Assembly (NCBI GenBank): GCA_039023545.1
Contig: JBCHKQ010000002.1
Coordinates: forward strand, 248,001-312,000
Origin: Spirochaetia bacterium 38H-sp
Lineage (GTDB): Bacteria > Spirochaetota > Spirochaetia > Winmispirales > Winmispiraceae
Length of the DNA: 64,000 nt
Direction of reading: 5' to 3'
The notes under the pieces were generated by a model. That model worked only from the letters and a program-made list of their open reading frames with translations, had not been told where the DNA came from and did not search any database. A program made the position numbers and the translations under genes. Below are positions 7,814 to 15,759 of the stretch, in pieces (position 1 is the stretch's first letter; each line of letters opens with the position of its first letter).

Positions 7814-9880
7814 CTAAGAATTAAGCTTAAGATAACCATCCCAGCCCTCAGGAACCCCAGAATCCTTCAGACTCAAAGCCTGACGCAAATACACACGCGA
7901 AGGAATATCAGACGGAACAGACTCCAAAACCTTTCTAAAAAGCTCAATAGCAGTATCAAAATCACGCTGAAAAAAAGCAAACATACCCTGTTCAAAAAAA
8001 TCATAAACAGAACGTAGCTTTTGCTCCACAAGGAACTCCCTATCATTAAGAACCTGAAAGACAGACACAGCAGCGGACTTTCCCTTAACCATAACCTTAC
8101 CTAGAAAACGCAGATGAATATCCGCAGGATTAGCAAGCGACATAACAACCTGCTCAGAAATAAGAATACTCGTACCAAAAGCCTTGGTAAGACTCTCCAA
8201 CCTTGCCGCAATATTAACAACATCAGAAATAACGGTAGTATCCATCCTAAGCTCCTCACCCACAGTACCAACCATACACAAACCACTATGGATACCAATA
8301 CCAGTACGCACATGAGGCCAACCCCTTGCCTCATACCTTCTATTTAACACAGCAAGCTCCCTCTGCATCTCAAGAGAAGCAGCAAGGGCATCATCAGCAT
8401 TATAGGGAAAAATAGCCATAATACCATCACCAATATACTTATCAATAAAACCATTATGCCGCCTTATAATGGGACCAATACAATCAAAATAACCATTAAG
8501 AAACTCAAAACTCTCAGAAGGAGTCAGCTTTTCCACAATACTGGTGAAATTCCTGATATCAGAAAACATAAGAGTAAGCTCAGTCTCCGTCTGATCACCA
8601 AGATGGACATCCTTTATAGACCCCTTATGCATAAAAGCCAAAAACTCCTGAGGCACAAACTTATAAGAAGCCTCGTACAACTCCTTCCAGTTCTTTTCCA
8701 TAGCATACTTTTCTTCTATAAGAACCTGCAGTCGCTTAAACTGAATCAAAGTAAGCAAAACAATAAACACAAGAAAACCGGCAGGAATAACATTGAGAGA
8801 AAACCAATTAGAAGGAATAAACCCCAGTCCCCTTAGACCAAAAACAACAATACTCAAAATAAGAAGCACATAAGAATAAAGAAGCTCCCTACCCAGAAAA
8901 ACATTCTTCCCATTGGCACGCAAAACCAACCACAAATTGGGAATAAAAGACAAAATCCCAGTTATAGCAAAAACCTTGACATAAAATTCCGGCTCCGTAA
9001 AAAAAGTAAGAACAATAAAAAACAACGCAGCCACCCAGAAAGGCATAAAAATCCAAAAAGAAACAAAATCAGACTTCTCTCCCTTAAAGAAAAAAATCAT
9101 AAAAAAACCAAGAGCAACAAGCCCCAGAACACCACATATAACATAAGCATGAAACAGCGAGATAATATTCTTAGGAAAAAAGAACAAAACAAACCCATCC
9201 TGGATGGACTGAAAACCCGCATAAAACACAATAAAAAGAGATAAAAACAAACTGGCAATACCATCCGATTCTCTCTTGTAAACATAGAAGAAAAAGAAAT
9301 TAATAAAAGCAGCCAGAAGAATAGCACCTATAAAAAGCCCTTCTAGAGAAACCTCTTTGGAGGATTTCACCCTGTAAACATCCTCCTTATAAACATACAA
9401 AGGAAGCCTCAAAGTCCCCTGGGTATCAATTCTCAAATACATCCTATTCTTCCCATAATGCAACAACACCGGAAAAACAGGCCGGTAAGACCCCACATAA
9501 GAATCATTACCATAAACTACCCATTCCCCCTTATCATCTTTTACATACAACCTAACATCATCAACAAGACTATAATCCAAAACAATAAGAAAAGACTCCG
9601 ATCCCTCTCCGGTATAGTCCAGATCAAGAGAAAACCACATAGGATACCGTTTAAAACCAAAAGACACATCTCCACCCGCAGAAACACTCTTAAAAACATA
9701 AGAAGTAAGAGAAATAACATCCTTTATATCAGCCTTACCATCCTTATCCTCCCAGTAAGAAAACCGCCCATCCACACGGATTACAGTATCTGTCGGCGAC
9801 ACAACTATAGACTCTGCATATAAAAAAACAGACATAAAAAAAAGAACAACAATAACAAGAACAATCTTAAGACCCCTCAT
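7814..9880 (-). CDS. Membrane-bound class III adenylate cyclase with 7TMR-DISM-like sensor
   Basis: A 688-residue sensor cyclase. Residues 1-23 are a signal peptide. An extracytoplasmic jelly-roll-like domain follows (about 25-180, 7TMR-DISMED2-like), then seven hydrophobic membrane helices (about 190-390) and a catalytic class III nucleotidyl cyclase domain (about 430-610). Metal-binding Asp residues are in MFSDIRNFT near 437 and YIGDGIMAIF near 483. The transition-state Asn/Arg are in VVNIAARLES near 552. The Lys in DKYIGDG and the Asp in VISDVVN fit adenylate rather than guanylate specificity. A short TPR-like tail (FFQRDFDTAIELFRKVL) ends the protein. It should make cAMP in response to an outside signal; the ligand is unknown. 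Confidence 0.88.
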   Translation of the reverse strand: MRGLKIVLVIVVLFFMSVFLYAESIVVSPTDTVIRVDGRFSYWEDKDGKADIKDVISLTSYVFKSVSAGGDVSFGFKRYPMWFSLDLDYTGEGSESFLIVLDYSLVDDVRLYVKDDKGEWVVYGNDSYVGSYRPVFPVLLHYGKNRMYLRIDTQGTLRLPLYVYKEDVYRVKSSKEVSLEGLFIGAILLAAFINFFFFYVYKRESDGIASLFLSLFIVFYAGFQSIQDGFVLFFFPKNIISLFHAYVICGVLGLVALGFFMIFFFKGEKSDFVSFWIFMPFWVAALFFIVLTFFTEPEFYVKVFAITGILSFIPNLWLVLRANGKNVFLGRELLYSYVLLILSIVVFGLRGLGFIPSNWFSLNVIPAGFLVFIVLLTLIQFKRLQVLIEEKYAMEKNWKELYEASYKFVPQEFLAFMHKGSIKDVHLGDQTETELTLMFSDIRNFTSIVEKLTPSESFEFLNGYFDCIGPIIRRHNGFIDKYIGDGIMAIFPYNADDALAASLEMQRELAVLNRRYEARGWPHVRTGIGIHSGLCMVGTVGEELRMDTTVISDVVNIAARLESLTKAFGTSILISEQVVMSLANPADIHLRFLGKVMVKGKSAAVSVFQVLNDREFLVEQKLRSVYDFFEQGMFAFFQRDFDTAIELFRKVLESVPSDIPSRVYLRQALSLKDSGVPEGWDGYLKLNS

Positions 9881-9985
9881 AACACTCCCACAAAATAAAT
9901 ATTATACGTATTCTGCAGTTTTCTCAACAAAAAAATAAAAAAACTCCATAAGATCCAATATCCCAAAAAAATCACTCATAAAATA

Positions 9986-10014
9986 TTTACACATACAAAT
10001 CTTTTCCCTATACT
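9986..10014 (+). promoter_or_regulatory. Predicted sigma-70 promoter of epmA
   Basis: TTTACA at 9986-9991 and TATACT at 10009-10014 are separated by exactly 17 bp, giving a leader of about 30 bases before the epmA ATG. No good Shine-Dalgarno is seen in that leader. The divergent cyclase gene starts 106 bp to the left. Confidence 0.65.
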
Positions 10015-10050
10015 ATCCCAATATCAATAAAAACAAAAAACAGAAAATAC

Positions 10051-11016
10051 ATGATAGACAAAACCACAGCAAGAATAAGATCACAACTTCTAAGAACAAT
10101 ACGAGAATACTTCTATAAAAACGGATACATAGAAACAGACACCCCGATACTCTCTCCCACACTCATCCCAGAAGCCCATATAGAAAACTTCTCCACAACA
10201 TATATAGACACACAAAATAAAGAACACACACTCTACCTCACACCATCACCAGAAATATGGCTAAAAAGACTGATAGCCCAAGGATATGACAAAATATATC
10301 AAATAACAAAAAGTTTTAGAAATACAGAGACCCTTACCACACATCACAATCCAGAGTTTACCATGCTTGAGTGGTATACCATACACACCACTCATACAGA
10401 ACAAATACAAATAACACAGAACATGTTAAAGACAATAGCAGAAGAAATCCCATGTCCTATCCTTAAAAAAAATATAGAAATAATAAGCATGGAAGACGCC
10501 TTTAAAAAACATGCCGGCTTCTCTCTCCTGGAGAACTACGAGCACAAAAAACTACAGAAACAAGCAGAAAAACTCAACATGAACATCAATACAGATGAAG
10601 AATGGGAGGACACCTTCCACAGAATTTTCCTTACCCACGTAGAACCTTACCTGCCACAAGACAGACCAATTGCACTTACAGACTATCCAGCAGACATACC
10701 ATGCCTTGCAGAAAACCTGCCGAAAACACCATGGAAAGCCAGATGGGAACTATACATAAAAGGCATAGAAATAGCCAATTGCTATCAAGAAGCAAGAAAA
10801 GAAGAAGAACTCACACAATTCTACCTCAACCAAGCAGACAAAAAAAGCCATAGCAAAACACCCGTAAAACCAGACAAAGAAATAACAGAAATATCAAAAA
10901 AAATGCCACCCGTAAGCGGAGTTGCACTAGGAATAGACAGATTACTTATGATAGTAAGCAACAAAGAGGACATTAGGGGGGTGATTTTCTTTCCATTCTT
11001 TGATAAAATAGTATGA
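10051..11016 (+). CDS. epmA: EF-P beta-lysine ligase EpmA (PoxA/GenX/YjeA)
   Basis: A truncated lysyl-tRNA-synthetase-like enzyme that attaches (beta-)lysine to the conserved lysine of EF-P. At 321 residues it is only a class II synthetase catalytic core without the anticodon-binding domain. Motif 2 reads FRNTETLTTHHNPEFTMLEW and motif 3 GVALGIDRLLM. The very next gene is efp, with an unmodified-form PGKG loop, which makes the assignment strong. No epmB (lysine 2,3-aminomutase) or epmC is in the window, so whether alpha- or beta-lysine is used cannot be said. Confidence 0.92.
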   Translation: MIDKTTARIRSQLLRTIREYFYKNGYIETDTPILSPTLIPEAHIENFSTTYIDTQNKEHTLYLTPSPEIWLKRLIAQGYDKIYQITKSFRNTETLTTHHNPEFTMLEWYTIHTTHTEQIQITQNMLKTIAEEIPCPILKKNIEIISMEDAFKKHAGFSLLENYEHKKLQKQAEKLNMNINTDEEWEDTFHRIFLTHVEPYLPQDRPIALTDYPADIPCLAENLPKTPWKARWELYIKGIEIANCYQEARKEEELTQFYLNQADKKSHSKTPVKPDKEITEISKKMPPVSGVALGIDRLLMIVSNKEDIRGVIFFPFFDKIV

Positions 11017-11068
11017 AAATACAACATTTTTTTATAATTACATTATTAACACAGGAAGGTTTTTACGT

Positions 11069-11632
11069 ATGATCAAAGCAGGAAACATAGAAAAAGGAAT
11101 GTATTTACTCTTCAAAGGTGAACCCTACCTTGTAGCAGAAAGAGAGTTTGTAAACCCCGGTAAAGGCGCAGCATTTGCCAGACTCAAACTCAAGCACGTA
11201 AAATCAGGACAAGTACTGAGAGAAACAGTAAAAACAAACGAGACAGTAGAAGAAGCACATATAGAAGAAAGAAAAGCACAGTACATGTACAGTGACGGAA
11301 CAGCCTATCACTTTATGGACAACCAGACATACGACCAGTTTGAGATACCCATGGCAGGACTAGAAGACAGAGCCAACTATATGAAAGAAGGCGACAGCTT
11401 TGACATAGTTTTCTGGAACAACGAGCCAATAGACATAAAACTTCCGCTAAAGATGATTCTGGTCGTTACAGAAGCCCCAGAGGCAATAAAAGGCGACACA
11501 GTAAGCAACGTAACAAAACTCGTAACATGTGAAACAGGCCTCAAGGTAAAAGCACCAATCTTTATAAAAGAAGGCGAGAAAATCCTTATCAACACAGAAA
11601 CCGGAGAATACGTAGAAAGAGTAAACAACTAA
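11069..11632 (+). CDS. efp: Translation elongation factor P
   Basis: Rescues ribosomes stalled at polyproline stretches. The 187-residue, three-domain EF-P is complete: the domain I loop carries NPGKGAAF with the modifiable lysine at residue 32, and the C-terminal OB domain ends in LINTETGEYVERV, the family's signature end. The ATG follows a good AGGAAGG site. A TATAAT hexamer lies about 35 bp upstream in the gap after epmA, so efp may also have its own promoter. cysK follows after 14 bp. Lysylation by the neighbouring EpmA is the expected modification. Confidence 0.97.
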   Translation: MIKAGNIEKGMYLLFKGEPYLVAEREFVNPGKGAAFARLKLKHVKSGQVLRETVKTNETVEEAHIEERKAQYMYSDGTAYHFMDNQTYDQFEIPMAGLEDRANYMKEGDSFDIVFWNNEPIDIKLPLKMILVVTEAPEAIKGDTVSNVTKLVTCETGLKVKAPIFIKEGEKILINTETGEYVERVNN

Positions 11633-11646
11633 AAATCGGAGACACA

Positions 11647-12576
11647 ATGTCAAAAGATCCTGTCATAAAAAATATAGACAAACTCACGGGAAACACCCCA
11701 CTCTATTATATAAAAAGCCTGTCAGAAGAAACAGGCAACAACATATATGCAAAACTGGAGTGGTATAATCCCACAGGCTCTGTAAAAGACAGGATAGTAT
11801 CATACATACTACAAAAAACAGAAGCAGTCGGGCACATAACCCCCGGCTGCACAATAATAGAACCCACAAGTGGAAACACCGGAGTAAGCCTTGCAGCATA
11901 CGGCACAGCAAAAGGATATAAAGTCATACTCATAATGCCGGACACTGCTCCAGTAGAAAGAAGACAAGTACTCTCTGCACTAGGAGCAGAACTTATAATA
12001 ACCCCCGCAGAGCAGGGAATGCGCGGCTCCATAGAAAAAGCAGAAGAACTATCAGCAAGCATAAAAAACTCCTTTATGCTGCATCAGTTTATAACACCAG
12101 CAAACCCAGAAGCACACTATGAAACCACAGGCCCAGAAATATGGAAACAAACAGGCAGTAAAATTGACATACTCATAACAGGCATAGGAACAGGCGGAAC
12201 AATAACAGGCACAGGCAAATACCTAAAGCGCAAAAATCCTTATATAAAAATCATAGGCGTAGAACCCGCAGAATCCCCTGTGCTAAGCGGAGGAGAAGCA
12301 GGAAGACACACAATAACCGGCATAGGAGCAGGCTTTATACCCAAGACACTGGACATAAAAATACTGGACAACATAATAACCATAAAAAGCACAGAAGCAA
12401 AAGAAGCCGTAAAACTAACAGCAAAAAAAGAAGGCCTACTTATAGGACCATCATCAGGAGCAAACATAAAAGCCATAGAAAAATACTGCAAAGACAACAA
12501 CATCAGAGGCAAAAACATAATAACAATATTCCCGGATAGCGGAATATCATACCTTTCTACAGGACTATACAGATGA
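11647..12576 (+). CDS. cysK: Cysteine synthase (O-acetylserine sulfhydrylase)
   Basis: PLP enzyme making cysteine from O-acetylserine and sulfide. The PLP lysine is K47 in NPTGSVKDRI. The phosphate loop is near 178 (GIGTGGTITGTG) and the substrate loop reads EPTSGNTGVSLA. Length of 309 residues is normal for CysK/CysM type A. It has a CGGAG ribosome site and overlaps the following Rrf2 regulator by 4 bp (ATGA), so cysteine synthesis and an iron-sulfur or cysteine-sensing regulator are made together. CysK versus CysM cannot be separated by eye. Confidence 0.93.
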   Translation: MSKDPVIKNIDKLTGNTPLYYIKSLSEETGNNIYAKLEWYNPTGSVKDRIVSYILQKTEAVGHITPGCTIIEPTSGNTGVSLAAYGTAKGYKVILIMPDTAPVERRQVLSALGAELIITPAEQGMRGSIEKAEELSASIKNSFMLHQFITPANPEAHYETTGPEIWKQTGSKIDILITGIGTGGTITGTGKYLKRKNPYIKIIGVEPAESPVLSGGEAGRHTITGIGAGFIPKTLDIKILDNIITIKSTEAKEAVKLTAKKEGLLIGPSSGANIKAIEKYCKDNNIRGKNIITIFPDSGISYLSTGLYR

Positions 12577-13040
12577 GAATAACAACAAAAGGCAGATACG
12601 GATTAAGAGCACTATTAAACCTTGCAATGAGTGCAGAGACAAAACCAGTACCAATAAAAACAATAGCAGAAGAAGAAGGCATATCACCCGAGTTCTTGGA
12701 ACAAATATTCTTTAAACTGAGAAAAAGCGGCATAATAGACTCTGTCCGCGGCCCCGGAGGCGGCTTTATAATAAAAAGACCATTGGAAGAAATTAGCATA
12801 AAAGACATATTTGATGCAGTAGAAGAAGACCTTGGCATAACACCTTGCACAGAAGACGAGACAAAAACAGGCCCAGAACTCTGTAGCAAAGCAGAAACAT
12901 GCCTACTCCATGGTATATGGCAAGAAACAGCCACTCATCTGAGAAACTACTTTGCATCAATAAGCCTCAAAGACCTCATAAGCAAAGCGCAAAAAGAACT
13001 CTACGATAACATCCAGAGCGGACAAGACTTCTCCATATAA
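12573..13040 (+). CDS. Rrf2-family transcriptional regulator (IscR/CymR-like)
   Basis: A 155-residue winged-helix regulator of the Rrf2 family. The N-terminus MRITTKGRYGLRALL and the wing VRGPGGGFIIKRP are diagnostic. Possible [Fe-S] ligands are C92, C104, C110 and H113. The C-x5-C-x2-H part matches the IscR pattern, while the first cysteine is 12 residues rather than 6 upstream of the second. Co-translation with cysK (4-bp overlap) suggests either IscR (cluster assembly) or CymR (cysteine metabolism). No iscS/iscU genes follow; a hairpin and a REP element lie just downstream. Confidence 0.88.
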   Translation: MRITTKGRYGLRALLNLAMSAETKPVPIKTIAEEEGISPEFLEQIFFKLRKSGIIDSVRGPGGGFIIKRPLEEISIKDIFDAVEEDLGITPCTEDETKTGPELCSKAETCLLHGIWQETATHLRNYFASISLKDLISKAQKELYDNIQSGQDFSI

Positions 13041-13052
13041 TAACCAGAGCAC

Positions 13053-13082
13053 ACAAAAAAAGGCATGACCCCATGTCATGCC
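13053..13082 (-). terminator. Rho-independent terminator
   Basis: Perfect stem GGCATGAC/GTCATGCC at 13062-13082. In the minus-strand direction it is followed by a run of T residues (the A run at 13053-13061). It would end the minus-strand gene at 13156-13650 and lies just after the convergent Rrf2 gene. Confidence 0.7.
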
Positions 13083-13099
13083 CCAATACAAACAAAAAA

Positions 13100-13142
13100 T
13101 ACCGAACGCTTTCCCGCTAACGCGGTCAAGCTGCCTGCGGCA
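13100..13142 (+). repeat. REP-like palindromic element, unit R2
   Basis: TACCGAACG, a stem with CTT-CCGC/GCGG-AAG arms, then CTGCC-TGC-GGCA. It sits between the terminator and the small membrane protein gene. Confidence 0.8.
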
Positions 13143-13155
13143 AAAAAACACAAAT

Positions 13156-13650
13156 TTATTGCGCCTTTTGCAAAATATTTTTCAACTGTTTTGCAACAGA
13201 AATCTCAAGCTCATAAAAAAACTTTTCTGTATTTTCAATTACAGAAATAAACTTGGCTCTACCAGCCCTTGCATCTTTCAACAAATCCTTGAGCCTTTCA
13301 TAAAAAGGTTTAAAAGCATTCGCCATATCTTTATCAGGCGAAAATAGGGGAAAATATATTTCTATTTGAGACCTCAGTACTCTTTCTGTTTTTTCAAGCA
13401 AAAAAATAGTTTTTAAAATATTATTATCAAGCATATTCTGCGTTGGATTTTCTCTTAACTCTTTACCAATATCATAAAACTCTTCTATGCGTTCCTCAAC
13501 AAATCTTAGAAAATCTTTTAAGTTAGAGACAGCATACATGGCTAATTTTTGTTTCCTGGATTTGCCATGAGAAAGCAAAAACGATATCGCAGCACCAATA
13601 ATAGAAAGAGAAGTAGCAATATCAAGCCCTATACTAATTTTATCAAGCAT
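13156..13650 (-). CDS. Small membrane-anchored protein, function unknown
   Basis: A 164-residue protein that I do not recognise. Residues about 5-27 form one hydrophobic segment (IGLDIATSLSIIGAAISFLL), followed by a basic SHGKSRKQK patch. The rest is helical and highly charged, with coiled-coil-like stretches (FVEERIEEFYDIGKEL). It therefore looks like an inner-membrane anchor with a cytoplasmic helical domain. It has a good AGGAGG site and a TTGACA at 13706-13711 with A/T-rich -10 candidates downstream. Base composition is AT-rich like the chromosome, not like the adjoining island, so it marks the last native gene before the foreign block. Confidence 0.6.
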   Translation of the reverse strand: MLDKISIGLDIATSLSIIGAAISFLLSHGKSRKQKLAMYAVSNLKDFLRFVEERIEEFYDIGKELRENPTQNMLDNNILKTIFLLEKTERVLRSQIEIYFPLFSPDKDMANAFKPFYERLKDLLKDARAGRAKFISVIENTEKFFYELEISVAKQLKNILQKAQ

Positions 13651-13780
13651 TAAAACCTCCTAAAAAAAATAAATTGATCTTATTATTTTATAAAATTAAC
13701 CAATTTGTCAATAAATTAAAATCGCTTATGTCGTTAGTTTTATGTATTGGGATGCTATCTTTTCATTTCATATCACTTAA

Positions 13781-13927
13781 TCAATGATAACTCCATAGCA
13801 GCCGATTCACCACCAGATAGGTCTCCTCGCCACGGTCCCAGAGCGAGCAGAACTTGGATTAGCAGGCATAGCGAAAGGCTATCATGTCCTCAAACAGAAT
13901 CAGCTCCAAGCCCCGTTCTCGGCTCCC
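13781..13927 (-). pseudogene. Protein-coding scrap, possibly 5' part of BREX pglZ
   Basis: In the minus direction one frame reads [17 protein letters not shown], a stop, then SKFCSLWDRGEETYLVV before ending. The composition and phrase style are protein-like and GC-rich. A single base change at the stop would restore a YESKF-like phrase. This resembles the N-terminal part of PglZ-type proteins (FRY.YE..FR..WD...LVV), which in type 3 BREX follows the helicase gene. The match is from memory and short, so this is a weak inference; it could be another defence gene. Confidence 0.35.
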
Positions 13928-14127
13928 TTAGAGGACACGGTATTCTAGCAAATCCTCGAACACGAAATTGATGGCGCCCACAGTAAAGGTATAGCCGATG
14001 CGGTCCCCCCCGGCCGATACGTTGTTCCAGGCGCATCGGGTTCCAGGGGACGTCATAGTTGATGACCACATGACAAAACTGGAGGTTGAGACCCTCACCA
14101 CCGGCGTCCGGGATGTGCCATCGGTGT
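13928..14127 (-). pseudogene. SNF2-family helicase fragment, frameshifted (brxHII position)
   Basis: Directly after the hsdM stop the minus strand encodes helicase motifs V-VI in one frame: [24 protein letters not shown] and LEQRIGR. A run of seven G residues (about 14007-14013) then shifts the frame; DRIG and [15 protein letters not shown] continue in another frame to a stop at 13928. An intact gene would read GRVDRIG across this point, so one extra base is the simplest explanation. No N-terminal helicase domain, no start and no C-terminus remain. The motifs are of the SNF2/RapA type found in BrxHII of type 3 BREX, and the position fits that gene order. Confidence 0.75.
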
Positions 14128-15759
14128 TCATGGCAAATCAGGTAGCCCGAGCTCCTTCAGGAACTCGTTGTGCCGGGCCCGGGCGGCATCGATTTTTTGC
14201 GCAAGCTCGGTAAGCTCATTGTGTACTTGTGTCAAGTCCACCTCGGGCTCGGGCTTGGCCGTGCTCACATAGCGGGTGATGTTGAGGTTAAAGTCGTTCT
14301 CCGCGATTTCCTCCATGCTCACACGGCGGGAGACGAACAGAGCGCCGTTTTCGAGCTCCTCCTTCACCTCGCGGCGGAACTGGTAGGTCTCGACGATCTT
14401 GTCGATGTGCTCAGGCAGCAGGCGGTTCTGGCGCTTGCCCTTCTCGTAGAGTTCGGCGGCGTTGATGAAGAGCACATCGTCGAACTTCTTGCATTTCTTG
14501 AGCACGAGGATGCACACCGGGATGCCGGTGGAGTAGAAGAGATTGGGCGCAAGCCCAATCACGGTGTCGATATTGCCGTCTTCGAGCAGCTTCCGGCGGA
14601 TCTTCGCTTCTGCGTTGCCGCGGAAGAGCACGCCATGGGGCAGGATGATCGCCATCGTGCCCTCCCGGTGCAGGTAGTGGAATCCGTGCAGCAGGAAGGC
14701 GAAGTCGGCGGCGGACTTGGGTGCGAGGCCGTAGTCCTTGAAGCGGAAGTCGTTCGCCAGCTCCTCGGTGGGATTCCAGCTCAGGCTAAAAGGCGGATTG
14801 GCCACCACCGCATCGAACTCGATCTTCTTCGCCGGGTTCTCCTCGCGCAACAGCGGCCACTCGTTTGTGAGCGTATCGCCGTGGAAGATCTCGAACTCGG
14901 TGTCCTTGAGCCCGTGCAGCAGCATGTTCATGCGGGCCAGGTTGTAGGTGGTGATGTTCTTCTCCTGCCCGTAGAGCTTGCCCACGCCGTGCCTTCCCAT
15001 GCGCCGGCGCACGTTCAACAGCAGCGAGCCGGACCCGCAGGCAAAATCCAGCACCTTGCCGAGCTTCTCCCTCTTGCCGTTCGCCGGGTCCTGGGCATCG
15101 AGCGAGACAATGCCCGAAAGGATGCTCGAAATCTGTTGCGGGGTGTAGAATTCGCCGGCCTTCTTGCCGGAACCTGCCGCGAACTGGCCGATGAGGTACT
15201 CGTAGGCGTCGCCCAGAAGGTCGCGATCGGTGGGAAACTCGGCAAGCCCCTTGTCGATGGTCTTGATGATGACGCAAAGCCGGTCGTTGCGCTGCTTGTA
15301 GTCCTTGCCGAGCTTTTCGGAATCGAGGTTGATCTCCGAAAAGAGTCCTTGGAAGCTGCTGGCGAAGGATTCGTTTTCGATGAACTTGAAGCCCTTTTGC
15401 AACGTGTGGAGCAGCTCCGTATCCTGGGTGCGGGCCTGCTCGGCGATGCTGCTCCACAGGTACTGGGGCTTGATGACGTAGTGCACCTTGCGGCGCATCA
15501 CGTCCTCAAACATCGCAACGTCGTCCGGATTCTCTTCGTACCAGACGGAAAGCGGTGAACGGCGGTCGTCCTTGGGGAGCTCGGGCCAGTCCGCGCCCAG
15601 TTCTTTCTTCGCCGCCTCCTCGTAGTTGTCCGAGAGATAGCGCAGAAACAGAAACGCCAGCATGTAGTCGCGGAAGTCGTCGGCGTTCATCGCGCCGCGC
15701 AGCTCGTCGGCGATGGCCCAGAGCGTCTTGCCCAGGCGCGTTTGATCTTGTTCGGTCAT
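14128..15759 (-). CDS. hsdM: Type I restriction-modification system DNA methyltransferase subunit HsdM
   Basis: N6-adenine methyltransferase of the HsdM2S1 modification complex. The N-terminal HsdM helical domain ([17 protein letters not shown]) is followed by the AdoMet motif I near residue 238 ([13 protein letters not shown]) and the catalytic NPPF near 318. The 543-residue length is normal. The ATG overlaps the stop of the anticodon-nuclease-like gene by 4 bp and has a GAGGAGG site. It is the last gene of hsdR-hsdS-prrC-hsdM. Base composition is far more GC-rich than the flanks. Its stop codon coincides with the junction to the helicase fragment. Confidence 0.96.
   Translation of the reverse strand: MTEQDQTRLGKTLWAIADELRGAMNADDFRDYMLAFLFLRYLSDNYEEAAKKELGADWPELPKDDRRSPLSVWYEENPDDVAMFEDVMRRKVHYVIKPQYLWSSIAEQARTQDTELLHTLQKGFKFIENESFASSFQGLFSEINLDSEKLGKDYKQRNDRLCVIIKTIDKGLAEFPTDRDLLGDAYEYLIGQFAAGSGKKAGEFYTPQQISSILSGIVSLDAQDPANGKREKLGKVLDFACGSGSLLLNVRRRMGRHGVGKLYGQEKNITTYNLARMNMLLHGLKDTEFEIFHGDTLTNEWPLLREENPAKKIEFDAVVANPPFSLSWNPTEELANDFRFKDYGLAPKSAADFAFLLHGFHYLHREGTMAIILPHGVLFRGNAEAKIRRKLLEDGNIDTVIGLAPNLFYSTGIPVCILVLKKCKKFDDVLFINAAELYEKGKRQNRLLPEHIDKIVETYQFRREVKEELENGALFVSRRVSMEEIAENDFNLNITRYVSTAKPEPEVDLTQVHNELTELAQKIDAARARHNEFLKELGLPDLP

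Noticed and set aside
11031..11036. TATAAT before efp as a firm promoter
   Set aside because: No -35 hexamer is found at a proper distance; it is mentioned only as a possibility in the efp entry.
14170..15558. A 462-codon open frame on the plus strand opposite hsdM
   Set aside because: Same cause as above: shadow of hsdM, with no recognisable domain.
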